Positions 46,122-58,705 are shown, counted from the stretch's first letter. The stretch: DNA of 64,000 bases from Stagonosporopsis chrysanthemi (GCA_022560025.1 JAFISE010000035.1:62001-126000); one strand, 5' to 3'. The notes: a model not told the origin generated them from the sequence alone. A program made the numbers and translations.

Positions 46122-46861
46122 CTTGCCAAATCGGGCCTGTGTGGCTTTACGCAAGCAGTCTCAAAACGTCTAAGTCCAAGCAAAAAGTGTAGAAGCTCTC
46201 TGAGAAAAAGGAAAGAAAAAAAGCAATTCGCAACAACCCTCGTCCAGCAAGGGTGCACATATAGCCACAGCAAATCCCACCCTTAACCCTCGATCATCAT
46301 CAGCCAAGTCCACCAGCCCACAACGCGCGGCTCGTCTGTCCTCACCTGCCGTCTCCCAAACTTTCTCTCTCGGCATCTCACACGCGGACGCAAAGTGCGA
46401 CTCAGGAACAACGCCAATTTTCCCCAGGAAGGAGGATGATGTGCTTCGTTCCTTGACTCGGATCCGGGATCTGCGCGGATGGTGTGCGATAGAGTTTTGC
46501 GCTACAGGTTAGACGCAGGGTGACAAGGGCCAATCAGAAAAGGTGGATGTGGTCGCTTGGAGCCGCTGTCGAAAGGGGACGAAACGTGGTGGGGCAGAGG
46601 CGAAGTGGTTCAGGCGGAGTTCTCTGCCGGGAGGTCCTGCGCTGATGGCTGCTTTGTGCGATGAGGTCGTTGGTGGCAAACACAGTGAGTTTGGGGTTTA
46701 GTAGTTGGGGGTTTAGTAGTTGGGGGTTTGTGCTCGATCAAGCATTGCATAATACAAAACGCTACATCACTCATGCCTACCCAGACGTTCTTGACCTTTT
46801 ACACCGCGCCCAACGCCCAGCAATGCAAGTAAGAACCTATCTCGTTCCTCCAAGTTCTCTT
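46122..46861. other. Intergenic, receptor promoter
   Basis: Upstream of the receptor and downstream of the POM152 stop. It includes purine-rich runs (about 46,198-46,222), a CCAATC-type box near 46,531, and a tandem GTTTAGTAGTTGGGG repeat at about 46,696-46,727. No gene is supported. Confidence 0.45.
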
Positions 46862-49800
46862 CTAGAATTGCAACAGTTTCTGTGCGCCGCCCTTGGTCTT
46901 CTCCAGACCCTCGACGTCGTTGCGAGCAAAACTGCACCACGCGTCCTTGATGCTGACGACCTCATATGTACCCTCCTCCTGCACGGGGATGCTCATGCTC
47001 ATCTCGTGGCTGACCTCAGTGCGAATCTCAAGAACCTTGCTCTTCCGCCCACGGGCCGCATTCGTGCTGCGCGTGTAGGTAAATTCGAAGGGTGGAGTGC
47101 CCCAAAACTGGAAGTCGAGGTCTGTGCCCCCGCCCTCGTGGATGTCGATCTCATCGACACGGCCACCAGAAAGGCGAACAGATGGGATGGGATGAATCCG
47201 CTTTGTGAGGTCCAGCGACGCGAGACACTCAGATGCGGAGTCGCGCAGACCAGTAATTGTGAATGCACCGGGCAGCTCTGCGAGGCGGCGGAATGTAGTG
47301 CCTGCGTTTGACGCTTTGCGCTCTTGGCCTTCGAAGGTGTAATAAACTGTGAACGGAACTTGGCCGCCGAGCGCAAAGGAGAGTCGTTCGCCAACGCAGT
47401 AGTCCTTGCGATCCTCCAGAGCAGTGGCCGTGGGCGCGTCATGCACGCTGATCTGCACGCGAGGACCTCCGGGAGGAGGCTTGAGCGTGCAGCCACGCGA
47501 GTCGCGGACCTTGCGAATGGAAATGGACGAGTGTCCAAGGTGTAGCTTGCGGTGCTCGATCTTGAGGTCGTATTTGTTTGTTGGGATGCTCTTGTGGACG
47601 CTGATCTCCGGCTTCGGTGTGCCATGGTGCTTGATCTCCACTTCCAGATAGAATGGCGCGAGGCCCTCCAACGTGATCGGAATGACCTCTTCGCCCTCTG
47701 ACTCTCTGGAGCAGTAGCTGTATGTCTTTCCTGGTTTGTCAAAGCGGGCGCTGGGGCGCGAGTGGACAGTCTGCTTGATCGTAACAGGATTGAAATGCTT
47801 CTTAGAATGGTCATAACGGGAATCCGCAAGCTTCTGGAAGGTGTACTCGTATGTACCAGCTTGCGATGTCTCTGCGCGGATGTTTGCGGAGCCACCAGCA
47901 ACATGTAGATCTTTGTTCCTGACCGACACCATTTTGCCTTTTGGATCGTTCTGTTGTGTTTGATATGAGAGGTCGAATGGAGCGTTGCCTGTGCTTACGT
48001 TAACAATCTGAGCGGTTCTAAAAGGGACAAGCCAACTTACCGTGAAGCGCCACCTCCAGCGTATCTTCGTCTCCTTCGCAAATCGCCTGTCTGATGAAGT
48101 TGCCACCCTCGGGCGCAATGGCCTCGGATTTGGGAACACTCAGCTTTGGGCGAGCGACCCATTCAACAAGGAATTGATCAGCTTTCTCTTCGATCAATCC
48201 CGGGCAGACAGCGTCTTTAACTGAGAGCAGCTTGTATGTGCCATCTGTCTTGACATCCAGGAATGCGTTGGCATTTTGGAAGGTCTCTTGCCGATTTTCC
48301 TTCGTGTTCAGGTTTTCATACTCGAGTCTCCAAGGCCCGTTGCCTGTGAAGCGAAGGGGAAGACCGATCGTCCTACCCTCGAGTGCCATGATAGCTTGCT
48401 TGCCTTCGATGTGGCCGAAGTAGGCCTTGGGTCGCTCGTGACGTACGTTGACCCTGGCCTCCTCTTTCAAGAACTCCTTGCAACCCATCTTGTCGCTGAT
48501 GCTGGCCAAGGTCACAATGTATTCTCCGCCACTGCGGAGCTTATCAGTCCTGATGGTGTAATACTCTTCGGCAGTCTCGACTGTGCGTTTGGTACGTTTC
48601 CCGTTGTGCACGACCTCGTACTCTAATTTCCAGGGAGCCTCTCCGGACAGCTTGACGTCGAAGTCCACAGAGTCATCAATGCATATCTGCTTGGGTCGTC
48701 TGCTGTCGATAAAGGATGCTTTGGCCGACGGTCTGACGTTCTGTTGCAGTTCAAGGTTTCTGAGGCGTGTATCTTTGTATACAGCGTCGCGAATGCTCTC
48801 GAAGGTGTACTTGTAATGCCCTGCATCCTGAGGAGTGAAGTCGTTTGTACTGCGAAGAGTAGGAACACGCAATTCCCTCGGTATCTTTCTGCCATTGATG
48901 TGTTCAGTATACTTGATGAGGAACGGTGGGCTTCCGATGAGATCGAGGCCAACACGTAGACCAATGGGGTTGCCGGCGCATCTATCAACAATATCCTCGC
49001 TTGTCAAAGACAGACCTGGTTCAGGTGGATTCTGGAGCAAGCACGAAATTGGCTCAAGTACTTCTCCTTCACAGAACTCGGTGGACACGGATTTGAGCGT
49101 GTAGAGTCCGGCATCAGAGATGAGCGGCTGCTCTCGGATTGTTCGCATCGTCTGCTTCTTTGACGCAGCGTTCGGACTTTGATAACCATCTGTGACGATT
49201 TCTGATTCTGGTGTGAAGAGGTATTCGATCGTGTGTGGACCTTCGACAGCCTGTTTACCAGTAGACCCGTAATGGACTGGAAGGCGAGCGACTTCTCCTT
49301 TGGCCACTCGGAGCGGTCTGGAAGGATCGCAGCCATTCAGGTAGGCTTTTGGTCGCTCTCGGACTTCGAACGAGCGACGAAGTCCAGGGAACTTGGCTTT
49401 CGGTCGGTCATCATCGTCCACGTCGCGAAAGTTGACTATGTTGCCCAGACCATCCGACACCTCCACTACTTCGTACTCCCATCGGCCGCTGGTGGAAAGT
49501 GTCTCATTCATCGACACAGTTACTTTTTGCGATTTGGCCCAGGAAACGTCTTCGCGGCCATGCTTGACTAGAGCTTGCGAATTGTGCCGTGTGAGAGGAG
49601 AGATGAATTCTTCAGGCTGCAGAGTATGGAACTCCGACACGCCACGCGGCTTGCCATTCACTGACAACTGGTACTTGACGTTGAGTGGCGGCGTGCCCTC
49701 GACTTCCAGCGCGATGTTGGAGAGGTCACTTCGGCAGCGGTTTTCGCTCGTCGGCTTCACCCGTGCTTGTGGACAAGTTGCAATAGTCAGGCTGACTGCG

Positions 49801-50711
49801 CGTGGTCGCACCTGAAGTTTTGAGAGATCCGTGACCTTCCTGAGCAGGTACACGCCCGGCTTCTTCACAGTGTATCGCAGCACCAACGGATCGTCAGGGT
49901 GTGCAGATTTGGTCGCCTTACGCGCCTTCTTCAGCATCCTGCCCAGCTCGTTCTTCTTGATGGTGATGGTCTCGTTGGCGTTGGTATCGAAGTCGATGCG
50001 CAGCAGCTCCATCTCAATGGGCTCGGTTTGATTGATCATGATAGGGATCTCTAGCTGCGTGACGGTCGAGTTCAGGCAGAACGGCTCCTTGTTGGGGTTC
50101 AGAACCGCAGAACCCTCTGGCAGGATGTTGACAATCTGTTTTCCGAGGATGAGTGAGGCGTTGTGCAAAATGGAGCCTGGCTTGACGCTACGCTCACTGA
50201 TGGCCAGCTCGCTGTCCCAGAGGAAGCCGACCAAGCTGACGGCCCATGCCTGCACGGGAATGCCTATGCGGAACATGAGCATGACGTCGAGCGCAGCATG
50301 CACGACAAACAGCAGGAAGGCGGCGCCGTTGCTCCACTCCAGCCAGGGAATCTCCAGCAGCGGCACGCCAAACATGAACAGCATGTCGAAGAAGCACCAC
50401 TTGAGACACAGCCACAATGACTCGTCCTCCTCGACGGCGAGCGTGTAGAAGTCGTAGGAGCGGTAGGCCCATAACGCCATGTAGACGGCGAAGAGGTAGA
50501 AGCGCTGCTGGGCGGGATCGAGGACGTCGGTGGGGATGACGGGCCCCGAGCTTGGTGGGGGTGGCCGGGGCACGTCTTGGATGGGCGAGCGCACATTCGG
50601 CCGCGAGGGCGTCGAGGCATTGGGACTGCGCACGCCGGGCGAGCGGTTTGGGAACTGTGGTGTTGATGGGAACCCGCCGGGCCCTCTGCGCGCAGGAGTT
50701 GCGCCGTTCAT
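46862..50711 (-). CDS. POM152: Nuclear pore membrane glycoprotein POM152
   Basis: Two exons (50,711-48,041 and 47,988-46,862) with a 52-nt intron (GTAAGT...GTTAAC...CAG) encode 1,265 residues, close to the usual POM152 length. The N-terminal 65 residues are Pro/Ser-rich. Hydrophobic segments follow at about residues 70-180 (QRFYLFAVYMALWAYRSY, CFFDMLFMFGVPLLEI, AAFLLFVVHAALDVMLMF), anchoring it in the pore membrane. The rest is a long lumenal array of Ig-like repeats with recurring patterns such as PPLNVKYQL, GPWRLEYE and AGxYxxxSVxD. It forms the lumenal ring of the nuclear pore. I chose MNGATPARRG as the start; an in-frame upstream ATG-free extension exists but looks non-conserved. It is divergently arranged with a NUP42-like gene. 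Confidence 0.93.
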
Positions 50712-51409
50712 CGTGCCCAGAGGTCGAGGCTTGCGGTGACTCGCGCGGTCATGGGCGGGGGCGGATTGCGACTGGGCGGCGTTGTAGCCTTGCGCGTGCA
50801 GTCTTCGAACTGTGGCTGGGCGTGGTGTTGTGATGAATGCCTTGCAGTAAACATGAATTGAGCTGCACACGATCTGATGACGCTAAGCAGGGATCCTACC
50901 GAGCTGCAACCACATCCACCCAGCAGCCCAGTCTGCCCTCAAGCTGCGTCAGAAGAACACAAACGACGCGATAGCAACAATTCCCTGGGCCGGTCAAAAC
51001 ACCAGGTAGGCACCATTTCTGCTGTCGACTCACTCCAGGTTCAACAAGTGAAGCCGTCGAATCAAGACGCGTCCTGCAGCTGCGTTCATCACCATGCAAA
51101 ACTCAAGATGGGGCAGCAACAGGCCAGACACCCTCGCTGCCCTTCACTCAGAGCTTGGACAGGCACAGGTAACGTACTGCAGCGCATGAATTCGTGTACT
51201 GTGTACAGCAATCGTTGCACTCGTGCTCTCACATGATTGGACACTTCAGAGTAGTAGCGCGGCACGTTCACCCGAAGTGCAGCCTTGATCTTTGCTTTCA
51301 TCGAGTCGCGCTCGCATTTGCAGCAGGACTGCATTCTGACAGTCAAACCAGCCTTCTTGGAGCGCCACCTCAACCATCTCATTCCTCTGCTCTTGACTAC
51401 GGCATCAAT
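50712..51409. promoter_or_regulatory. Shared divergent promoter of POM152 and the NUP42-like gene
   Basis: The two starts are 698 bp apart, head to head. The interval has no protein-like frame independent of the genes. It must contain both promoters and leaders, but no individual element can be assigned with confidence. Confidence 0.6.
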
Positions 51410-53349
51410 ATGACTGTCTGCAAATTCTATTCGCAGGGCAATTGCCGTTTTGGAGGTACGCTTTGCACCCCTAATAATTGCTGATCACGTGGCTGATCCA
51501 CTACAGACAGTTGCAAGTTCGAGCATCCGGGCAGTCAGCGCGATGGCAACCGGAACTCTGGCGGAGCCTTTGGTGGGCGACCTAACAACAACCGCTTTGG
51601 CGCCTTTGGCGGTGGCAGCGGCGGCGACAGTTATCGTCCTGGACAGAATGCCGGAGGCGCATTTGGGAGTAAGTCTCCACTCGTTGCTCTGCCCAGTCCC
51701 TCATGAGAAACATCACTGTCAGTAGAGTAAATCATGGCTAAACGTATCAGGCGGCCGCGACAGTAAATCTCTCCCGTACCATCTCGATATTGCAGACATC
51801 AAAGCAGACCTGTCCGGACAGCGACCAATTTATCCGCTCTCCTGCTATGGCCCTGGACGCGATGCTCCACGACAGCTGATTGAGGGTCCCGTTGAGATCA
51901 GTCCGGAAGAGCTTCGCGTGCGCTACTACACCCAACGAGCTGCAGGCAACGAGAACGTTGCTGTAAGTATCCCGTTCTTGGCAGCTAGACGCCTTACTAA
52001 TCAGCGAACAGCAACAAGAGGAGAGTGAACTACACGCCAAGATGCAGCAACAAGTCAAAGCAATCGTTGATGATGTTGAGGGTGCAGTTCGATACATTGA
52101 AGCAGGCGCCAATGAGCATCCGAACAGATTAGACATGGTGAAAGGAACCACTGGACAGGCGGGCTCCAGCGCAAGTCCGTTCTCGCAACCTTCCAACAAC
52201 AGCAATCCATTTTCTTCAGGGTCCACGACACAAGGGTCAGCATTTGGACAGCCTTCAAAGCCAGGATTCGGCCAACCTGCCTTTGGCCAGCCTTCGAACC
52301 CTGCTCCAGCCGCCGCGCCTTTCGGATCTGCTATGTCGTCTTTTGGCCAACCTTCGAACCCTGGGCAGGCTCCTTCAGCATTCGGGACATCTTCAGCTCT
52401 GGGCCAGAAGCCTTCGCCGTTTGGTCAGCCCTCAGCTGTGGGTGGCGGAGGCGCGTTCGGCAAGCCTGCTTTTGGTGCCTCAGGCTTTGGTCAGCCATCT
52501 ATGCCGGGGGCCGGGGGCGCTTTTGGGCAGCCTGGTGGACAAGCCCAGCCGTCGCCGTTTGGGCAGGCTGCTGCTGCCAACAAGCCAGCGTTCGGACAAG
52601 CATCTGCACCTGGTGGAGCCCCTGCGTTTGGCCAGGCCTCTACACCAGCCCAAGGTTCTGCATTTGGCCTGGTAAGTAGTGCAGGGCAGACACAGCAGCC
52701 GGGCGGTTTTGCAAAACCCGAATTTGGACAGAGTCCCTTTGGACAAGCCTCACAACCAGGCACAAGCGTTTCACCGTTCGGCCAGCAACCACAGGCTAAC
52801 AACTCACCATTCGGTCAAGTGGCTGCGCAGAATCCTCCGTCTGCATTTGGGCAGCCAGCGCAGCCTGGGCAACAACCAAATCCCTTCGGACAGGCACAAA
52901 CGCAAGCCAACGCGTCCCAGCCGAATCCGTTCGGAGGAGCTGCTGCCTCGTCAGCGCCCGCCTTTGGAAAACCTAGCGCGCCAGCTTTTGGGACACCCAG
53001 TCTGGGTGGACAACAAGCTCAGGCTCCGACAATACAGGCTCCCAATCCATTCGGTCAAGCAGCACAACCAGCCGCCACGCCTGTCAGCAACCCGTCACCG
53101 TTTGGTAGCGCGGGCCAGTCTGCTCCAGCAGCAGCCCAACCACAAGCACAAGCCGCCCCGGGTGGTCCGATTGACCCCAAGGAGCGCTACAAAGAAGGGA
53201 GCGCGGAGGAATATGCGGGACAAGCAGGACAGCTGCTGGAGGAGATCTACAGAAGGGTGGGACAGTTGGGTCGGTTCAACGACGACGAGGACATTCCGCT
53301 CACTCCCCCGAAGTGCGAGTGGATTGTGCCTTTCCCGGTGGGAGCATGA
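51410..53349 (+). CDS. CCCH zinc-finger FG-repeat nucleoporin (NUP42/Amo1-like)
   Basis: Four exons (51,410-51,455, 51,507-51,668, 51,751-51,962, 52,012-53,349) give 585 residues; all junctions are GT-AG and in phase. The first intron lies inside a CCCH finger. Joining exons 1 and 2 gives C4-x7-C12-x5-C18-x3-H22 (CKFYSQGNCRFGDSCKFEH), which supports this start. A conserved N-terminal module (about 75-150; PYHLDIADIKADLSGQRP) is followed by about 300 residues of FG and FGQP repeats. A C-terminal helix (DPKERYKEGSAEEYAGQAG...IPLTPPKCEW) is typical of Nup42-like proteins that bind the mRNA export helicase Dbp5/Gle1 module at the cytoplasmic face of the pore. Divergent from POM152. Confidence 0.88.
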
Positions 53350-53648
53350 GTATTGGCTTGTGGTGTAGATGGACTAAGCCAAAAGAGAGAGGATGAAGAG
53401 GATCGACTCAGTCTCCTCTGCGACTGTAATTGTTTGTAGGATATCACGAATATACCCATTCAAGTCTGCAAGCCACCGGGCATCTCCTGTGTAACATGAG
53501 TACATGTCACGAATGAGGCGCTGAGACGTGTACTTTATCCGAACAGCTGCGGCCAACGTCATTCGTTGACACTCCGCACACTTCCGTCGACTCCCTCACC
53601 GTTCGACGCGCAACGCAATCGACAAAATGCCCGCGACGCGCTCACACC

Positions 53649-54911
53649 ATGCGGCGACGGCGATCTGACGAGCTCCCGCGGTATGCGAGGGACAAGGCCT
53701 CGCATTCCTCCCGCTTCCGCCGGCGATACGTCTTCTACCTCATCGGCGCCCTCGTCACCGTCTGGCTGCTCTACCCGTCGTCGCCGCGCGCCTCGACGCA
53801 CGACACAACCAACTGGTCCAACTACGCGTACAGCCTGTACGCAACCGACAGCGCGACGCTCTGCCATGCGGTGCTGCTCTTCGACGCCCTGGCCCGCCTG
53901 GGCAGCAAGGCCGACCGCGTCCTCTTCTACCCGCAGTCGTGGGACACCACCGTGACCAGCTCCAAGGACCGCGACAGCCAGCTGCTCGTCTTGGCCCGCG
54001 ACACGTACAATGTCAAGCTGCACCCGGTGCAGCTGCTGCGCGTCGAGGGTCGCACCAAAGGTACGCCGTTGCACCCAAGGAGGGAGCGCGCAACGACACG
54101 AACAAGCTGCTGACACCCTGCAGACGAGTGGACAGGGACGTGGGACAAGTCCGTGACGAAGCTCATGGCCTTCAGCCTGGCGTACTACAACCGCGTCATC
54201 GCGCTGGACTCGGACATCACGCTGCTGCAGTCCCTCGACGACCTCTTCCTGCTCCCCGCAACGCCCATGGCCATGCCGCGCGCCTACTGGGCCGACAGCA
54301 AGCCCTGGCCGCTGACCTCGCTGCTGATGGTGCTCACGCCGTCGCTGGGCGAGTTCGAGCACCTCAAGCAGTCGCTGCACTCGGGCGCCGCCGACGCGCT
54401 CGCCGACACCCACAGATTCGACATGGAGCTGCTCAACGACCGCTTCGGCGACAGCGCCCTTGTGCTGCCGCACCGCCCGTACGCCCTCCTCTCCGGCGAG
54501 TTCCGCCGCGCCTCGCACGCCGCCTACCTCGGGAACGCGCTCGAGCCGTGGGACGCGGAGCGCGCGCTCGCCGAAGCCAAGCTCGTGCACTTCAGCGACT
54601 GGCCGCTGCCGAAGCCGTGGATCATGTGGCCCACCGAGGGCCTGGCCGAGATGCAGCCCGACTGCGGCGGGGCCCCGGCGTGCGCCGAACGGCGCATCTG
54701 GAAGCATCTGTATGAGGATTTTAGGAAGCGGAGGCGGGATGTGTGTAAGTTGCTCAGTGTGCCTGCGCCGGACTGGTGGGAGATCAAGCATGAGAAGAGG
54801 CCGGGGAATGGGACGGAAGGGACGGGGCATGTGGCACCGCATGCTGAGGGGGAGGTGCTTGTTGGTGCGAGTAGTAGGAGGAGTGGTGGTGATAGCGGCG
54901 GGAAATCGTAG
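53649..54911 (+). CDS. Golgi type II glycosyltransferase, GT8/GNT1-like
   Basis: Two exons (53,649-54,060 and 54,124-54,911; 63-nt intron GTACGC...CTGCAG) give 399 residues. A short basic cytosolic tail (MRRRRSDELPRYARDK) precedes a transmembrane anchor at about 28-42 (VFYLIGALVTVWLLY), the layout of a Golgi type II enzyme. The catalytic region has the nucleotide-sugar DxD motif as DSD at residues 166-168 (RVIALDSDITLLQSLDDLF). WADSKPWPLTS and VHFSDWPLPKPW follow, as in fungal GT8-like and glucose N-acetyltransferase 1 (GNT1) proteins. The donor and acceptor sugars cannot be told from sequence alone. GC content is high, and the gene is intact. Confidence 0.83.
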
Positions 54912-56869
54912 TAGCACTCGTTCGTTCAGCGTTGTGATTTTCGATTGGCGTCACTGTTCTGGTTCGTGATGTGGACTTGACGTGCTGTATGCTCTCTCTA
55001 ACTGTGGATCTTCGACTCCCCTATCCCCCCTCTTCTCTTTTCTTCTCTTGCTCCCTGCTTCGGCAGACATACTCATCATCACCCAATCATCAGTTGATGT
55101 GTACACACGCGATATAGCCATTCAGCATGCCTACACAACATCCTGACAGGATTCAAACCGGGTCTGTGCTACAATTCGCTACGATCCCACGCGTGTGACA
55201 TGTCGAACAGCTCTCTCATCATGAGGGCATCTATCCAGCACACGCGAGACTATTCCATAATATACAGTCAGCCCCAGGATCCAGAATCCACCATACAGCA
55301 ACTGTAGTGTGCGAAGAAGGGTGGCCTGGGTTAGCTACACAATGATTCTGATCGACCTCAAGAAATTCGCTTTCGCAATTGCCGTAGCGTGCAGACTACA
55401 CGCGACTGTCGACGTAGGTACCTACCAAGACAACTAACTGGCTGTAGGCGCTGCTGCGGAGCCGCACCACCCCCGGACTGTTCAAGCGACTCAAGAAACG
55501 ACTGGTCTCCCGCGTATGTACGCAAATCATTCCCTCCAGAATGCCAGGACCCCAACACGACGCGCAATGGACTCTTTTCTATCTCTTTCGGCCCGAACTA
55601 TGTACAATAGACTTTGCGTCTTTTCGAGCCCAAAACCAGAACGTCTATCTGAAACACTGCCGTTCAAGCGGTGCGGAGAAACGGTAACTGGGTACGTATG
55701 TATGGTGCTCGGACGGCGCGCGTCATTGATGATCGGCGTTGCTTGTTGTTGTTTGCAGGGGAACAGAGGGGACAGGGGGGGGTTCAGACATTCCATGCGC
55801 GCCTGCAGCAAGCCCGCGAAGGGCTGACAGCAGTGCGCGCAACGTGGCCGAGATTGTGTCTCGGACGAGAATGCAGCTCGCAAATGCTTTTGCTGTGGAG
55901 CTGCGTACCTACTGTAGTCGGTAGGATTCGACAGGTCGCGGCACCTCACTCATGCCGCAAGCCTACCTGAAGCGAGCGGCGGCCGCCTCCTTCCTTCGGC
56001 TAGAAAGAAATCTCCGCAATGTCGGTTAAACACACTTCACCCCTTTGCGACTGTGTGCAAGCTGTATCCCATTCTTGCTCACGAGCATTCGCATTCTTCC
56101 CAGGGTCTGTGGTCACCGCGGGCCTCAGTGGCAGCATGCCAGCAACAGACGGCCTGCCAGCCACAGATGAAGGTTGCATGCGTCTTCAGACACACGGCAG
56201 CCATGGGTGACGGCTGGTTGCAATGCGCGTGTAACCTTGCACGAAACATGCACATCCTGGGGTGACAGCCGTTTGTCTTAGCGTGTCGAGGGATCGGCAG
56301 CCGGTGGAGACTGGAGACGCGCAGCACACGTCCAAGCGCATCAGCAGCATCGGCTGTTGGGGCGACGATAGTAGGGTTGCGGTGGCGCGCGCAGCAGGAG
56401 GACAGCCAGCTTCACGGCAGGCGTGCGCTGTTCTGTGTCCGCGCGGGGCACGTCACATCTCGACGCCGCGCGGCGCACAGCGACTGGCGAGCAGCCCTCG
56501 ACGTGGTTGCAGCGGCGAGAGCCTCCTGCTGAGGTGCAGCAAGGCTGAGCAAGCGGGCCTATCTTCGTCGCTCTCCCCCCAGCTCCGCTAGTGAGATTGA
56601 GTCCGACGCGGCGCGGCTTGTGGTGCCATCCCGGTTCGGCCCTGTCATTCACTTACCCAGCTGGGAATGACGCTTGGATCTGGGAACGACGCTTGGAGGC
56701 GTCCCGGGTTGAAATAGTCTCCTTTACTCTCTGTGGATCCCCCGTCGATTGTGTTTGTTTCTTTGTTGCTTTGTTCGTTTGCTCTCTCACCCCGGACTGT
56801 GTGCCAGGTTGATATACTGTTGACTCTAGGGCATCGACAACAAGCTGCACACATAGACAAAACATAACC
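54912..56869. other. Long intergenic interval upstream of the GH20 gene
   Basis: No coding frame with recognisable domains. Pyrimidine-rich runs lie at about 55,010-55,060, after the glycosyltransferase gene. The region from 56,280 to 56,600 is GC-rich. The final 150 bp are pyrimidine-rich and lead into the GH20 start. Long promoters are common for regulated secreted hydrolases, but no site is assigned. Confidence 0.4.
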
Positions 56870-58705
56870 ATGCGCGACTTTCTCCTAGCCTCCGCGGCTA
56901 CGGCTTCAGTCCTGTTTGCCAGGCATGCTGAAGCTGTCGCCGCTAACCCTCTCCCCAAACCCGTCAACATCACCTGGGGCGACTCTGGATGCTTCTCAGT
57001 TGCATCATTGAGTTTGTCAGCACCGGAACACGAGGTACTGCAGCAAGCCTTTGACCGTGCCACCGGCACCGTCACCGAGCTCAAGTGGGTCCCTGCAGCA
57101 GTTGAAGCTCCGATCCGTGAATTTGAGCCCTTTCCAACATCAACCGCCGCGAAGAAGTCAAGAAGGAAGAGACAGTACAGTGCACCGACGACCGGCAATT
57201 GCACCGGTCGTCTCACTACAGTCAATGTCGAGATTGCCAACACACACGCCGCTTTACAGCACGGCGTTGACGAGTCATACACACTGGACATTGCTCAGGG
57301 CTCCGGCTCAATCGATGTCTCTGCCGAAACCGTCTACGGCGCGCTCCACGCCTTCACCACCCTCCAGCAGATCATCATCAACGACGGCCAGGGCAACTCG
57401 ATCATCGAGCAGCCTGTAGCCATCCAAGATGCGCCTCTCTATCCCGTGCGCGGTATCATGATCGACACTGGCCGCAACTTCATCTCCAAGAAGAAGATCT
57501 TGGAGCAGATTGACGGCATGGCGCTGTCAAAGCTGAACGTACTCCACTGGCACATCATCGACTCGCAGTCCTGGGCACTGGAGATCAAGTCATACCCGGA
57601 GATGACCGAAGATGCCTACTCGCCCAACGAGATCTTTTCCCAAGACACCCTTAGGGAGATTATCAGCTACGCCGCAGCCCGCGCGGTACGCATCATCCCG
57701 GAGATTGACATGCCAGGCCATGCCAGCTCTGGATGGGGACAGATCGACCAGGACCTCCTCACGTGCCAGGACAGCTGGTGGTCCAACGACGACTGGGCGC
57801 TGCACACTGCCGTCCAGCCGAACCCCGGCCAGCTCGACATCCTGAACAACAAGACGTACGAGGTGACGGGCAAGGTGTACAAGGAGATTGCGGACATCTT
57901 CCCCGACAACTGGTTCCATATTGGCGGAGACGAGCTGTTTCTTAACTGCAACAACTTCAGCTCCCGCGCGGTCGCGTTCTTTGATGCTGGAAACACCATG
58001 GGGGATCTGTACCAGTATTGGGTCGACCACGCGATCCCCAACTTCCGTGCGCAGGCCAACAAGACGTTCGTCATGTGGGAGGATGTGGTGCTCTCGGCTG
58101 CTGTAGCTGCGACAGGGGTCGTGCCCAAGGACATTGTGCTGCAAGCGTGGAACAACGGGCTGGAGCACATCTCCAACCTGACTGATCTGGGCTTCAGGGT
58201 GATTGTCTCGTCGTCTGACTTTGTGTACCTTGACTGCGGCTACGGCGGCTGGGTGGGCAACGACCCCCGTTACAACGTCATGGTCAACCCCAACGCGTCG
58301 GACGGAAGCCCCAACTTCAACTGGGGCGGTGGTGGTGGGTCCTGGTGCGCGCCGTACAAGACGTGGCAGCGCATCTACGACTACGACTTCACGCTCAATC
58401 TGACAGAGGCGCAGAAGTCGCTGGTGCAGGGCGCCGTCGCGCCGCTGTGGGCGGAGCAGGTCGACGACGTGGTCATCAGCCAGAAGATGTGGCCGCGGGC
58501 CGCGGCTCTCGCGGAGCTGCTGTGGTCGGGCAACCGCGACGAGAGCGGCAGCAAGCGGACGACGGAGCTGACGCAACGCATCCTGAACTTCCGCGAGTAT
58601 CTCGTGGCCAACGGGGTGCAGGCGGCGCCACTGATGCCCAAGTACTGTCTGCAGCACCCGCACGAGTGCGATCTGTACCAGAACCAGACGGCGCTGCACG
58701 TGTAG
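56870..58705 (+). CDS. Secreted beta-N-acetylhexosaminidase (GH20)
   Basis: Intronless, 611 residues. Residues 1-24 form a signal peptide (MRDFLLASAATASVLFARHA). A GH20b-type N-terminal domain (about 30-165) follows, then the catalytic TIM barrel with DTGRNFISKKKIL, LNVLHWHIIDSQSWALEI and the catalytic Asp-Glu pair D354-E355 in HIGGDELF. Later active-site aromatics are seen in FVMWEDVV, WAEQVDDVVISQKMWPR and LWSGNRD. Several N-x-S/T sites are present. It removes terminal GlcNAc from chitin oligomers outside the cell or in the wall, completing chitin breakdown. Length and motifs match the fungal NAG1/NagA group. A dibasic KKSRRKRQ stretch near residue 100 may be a propeptide cleavage site, as known for such enzymes. 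Confidence 0.95.
   Translation: MRDFLLASAATASVLFARHAEAVAANPLPKPVNITWGDSGCFSVASLSLSAPEHEVLQQAFDRATGTVTELKWVPAAVEAPIREFEPFPTSTAAKKSRRKRQYSAPTTGNCTGRLTTVNVEIANTHAALQHGVDESYTLDIAQGSGSIDVSAETVYGALHAFTTLQQIIINDGQGNSIIEQPVAIQDAPLYPVRGIMIDTGRNFISKKKILEQIDGMALSKLNVLHWHIIDSQSWALEIKSYPEMTEDAYSPNEIFSQDTLREIISYAAARAVRIIPEIDMPGHASSGWGQIDQDLLTCQDSWWSNDDWALHTAVQPNPGQLDILNNKTYEVTGKVYKEIADIFPDNWFHIGGDELFLNCNNFSSRAVAFFDAGNTMGDLYQYWVDHAIPNFRAQANKTFVMWEDVVLSAAVAATGVVPKDIVLQAWNNGLEHISNLTDLGFRVIVSSSDFVYLDCGYGGWVGNDPRYNVMVNPNASDGSPNFNWGGGGGSWCAPYKTWQRIYDYDFTLNLTEAQKSLVQGAVAPLWAEQVDDVVISQKMWPRAAALAELLWSGNRDESGSKRTTELTQRILNFREYLVANGVQAAPLMPKYCLQHPHECDLYQNQTALHV

Noticed and set aside
46661..47311. 216-codon plus-strand ORF within the POM152 3' region
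   Set aside because: Antisense to conserved Ig-like repeats; no domain.
52674..52690. GTAAGTAGTGCAG as an intron in the NUP42-like exon 4
   Set aside because: Far too short, and reading through keeps the FG-repeat frame.
53559..54917. 452-codon minus-strand ORF opposite the GT8-like gene
   Set aside because: Arg/Gly/Val-rich shadow frame; the sense strand has a transmembrane anchor, a DSD motif and a valid intron.
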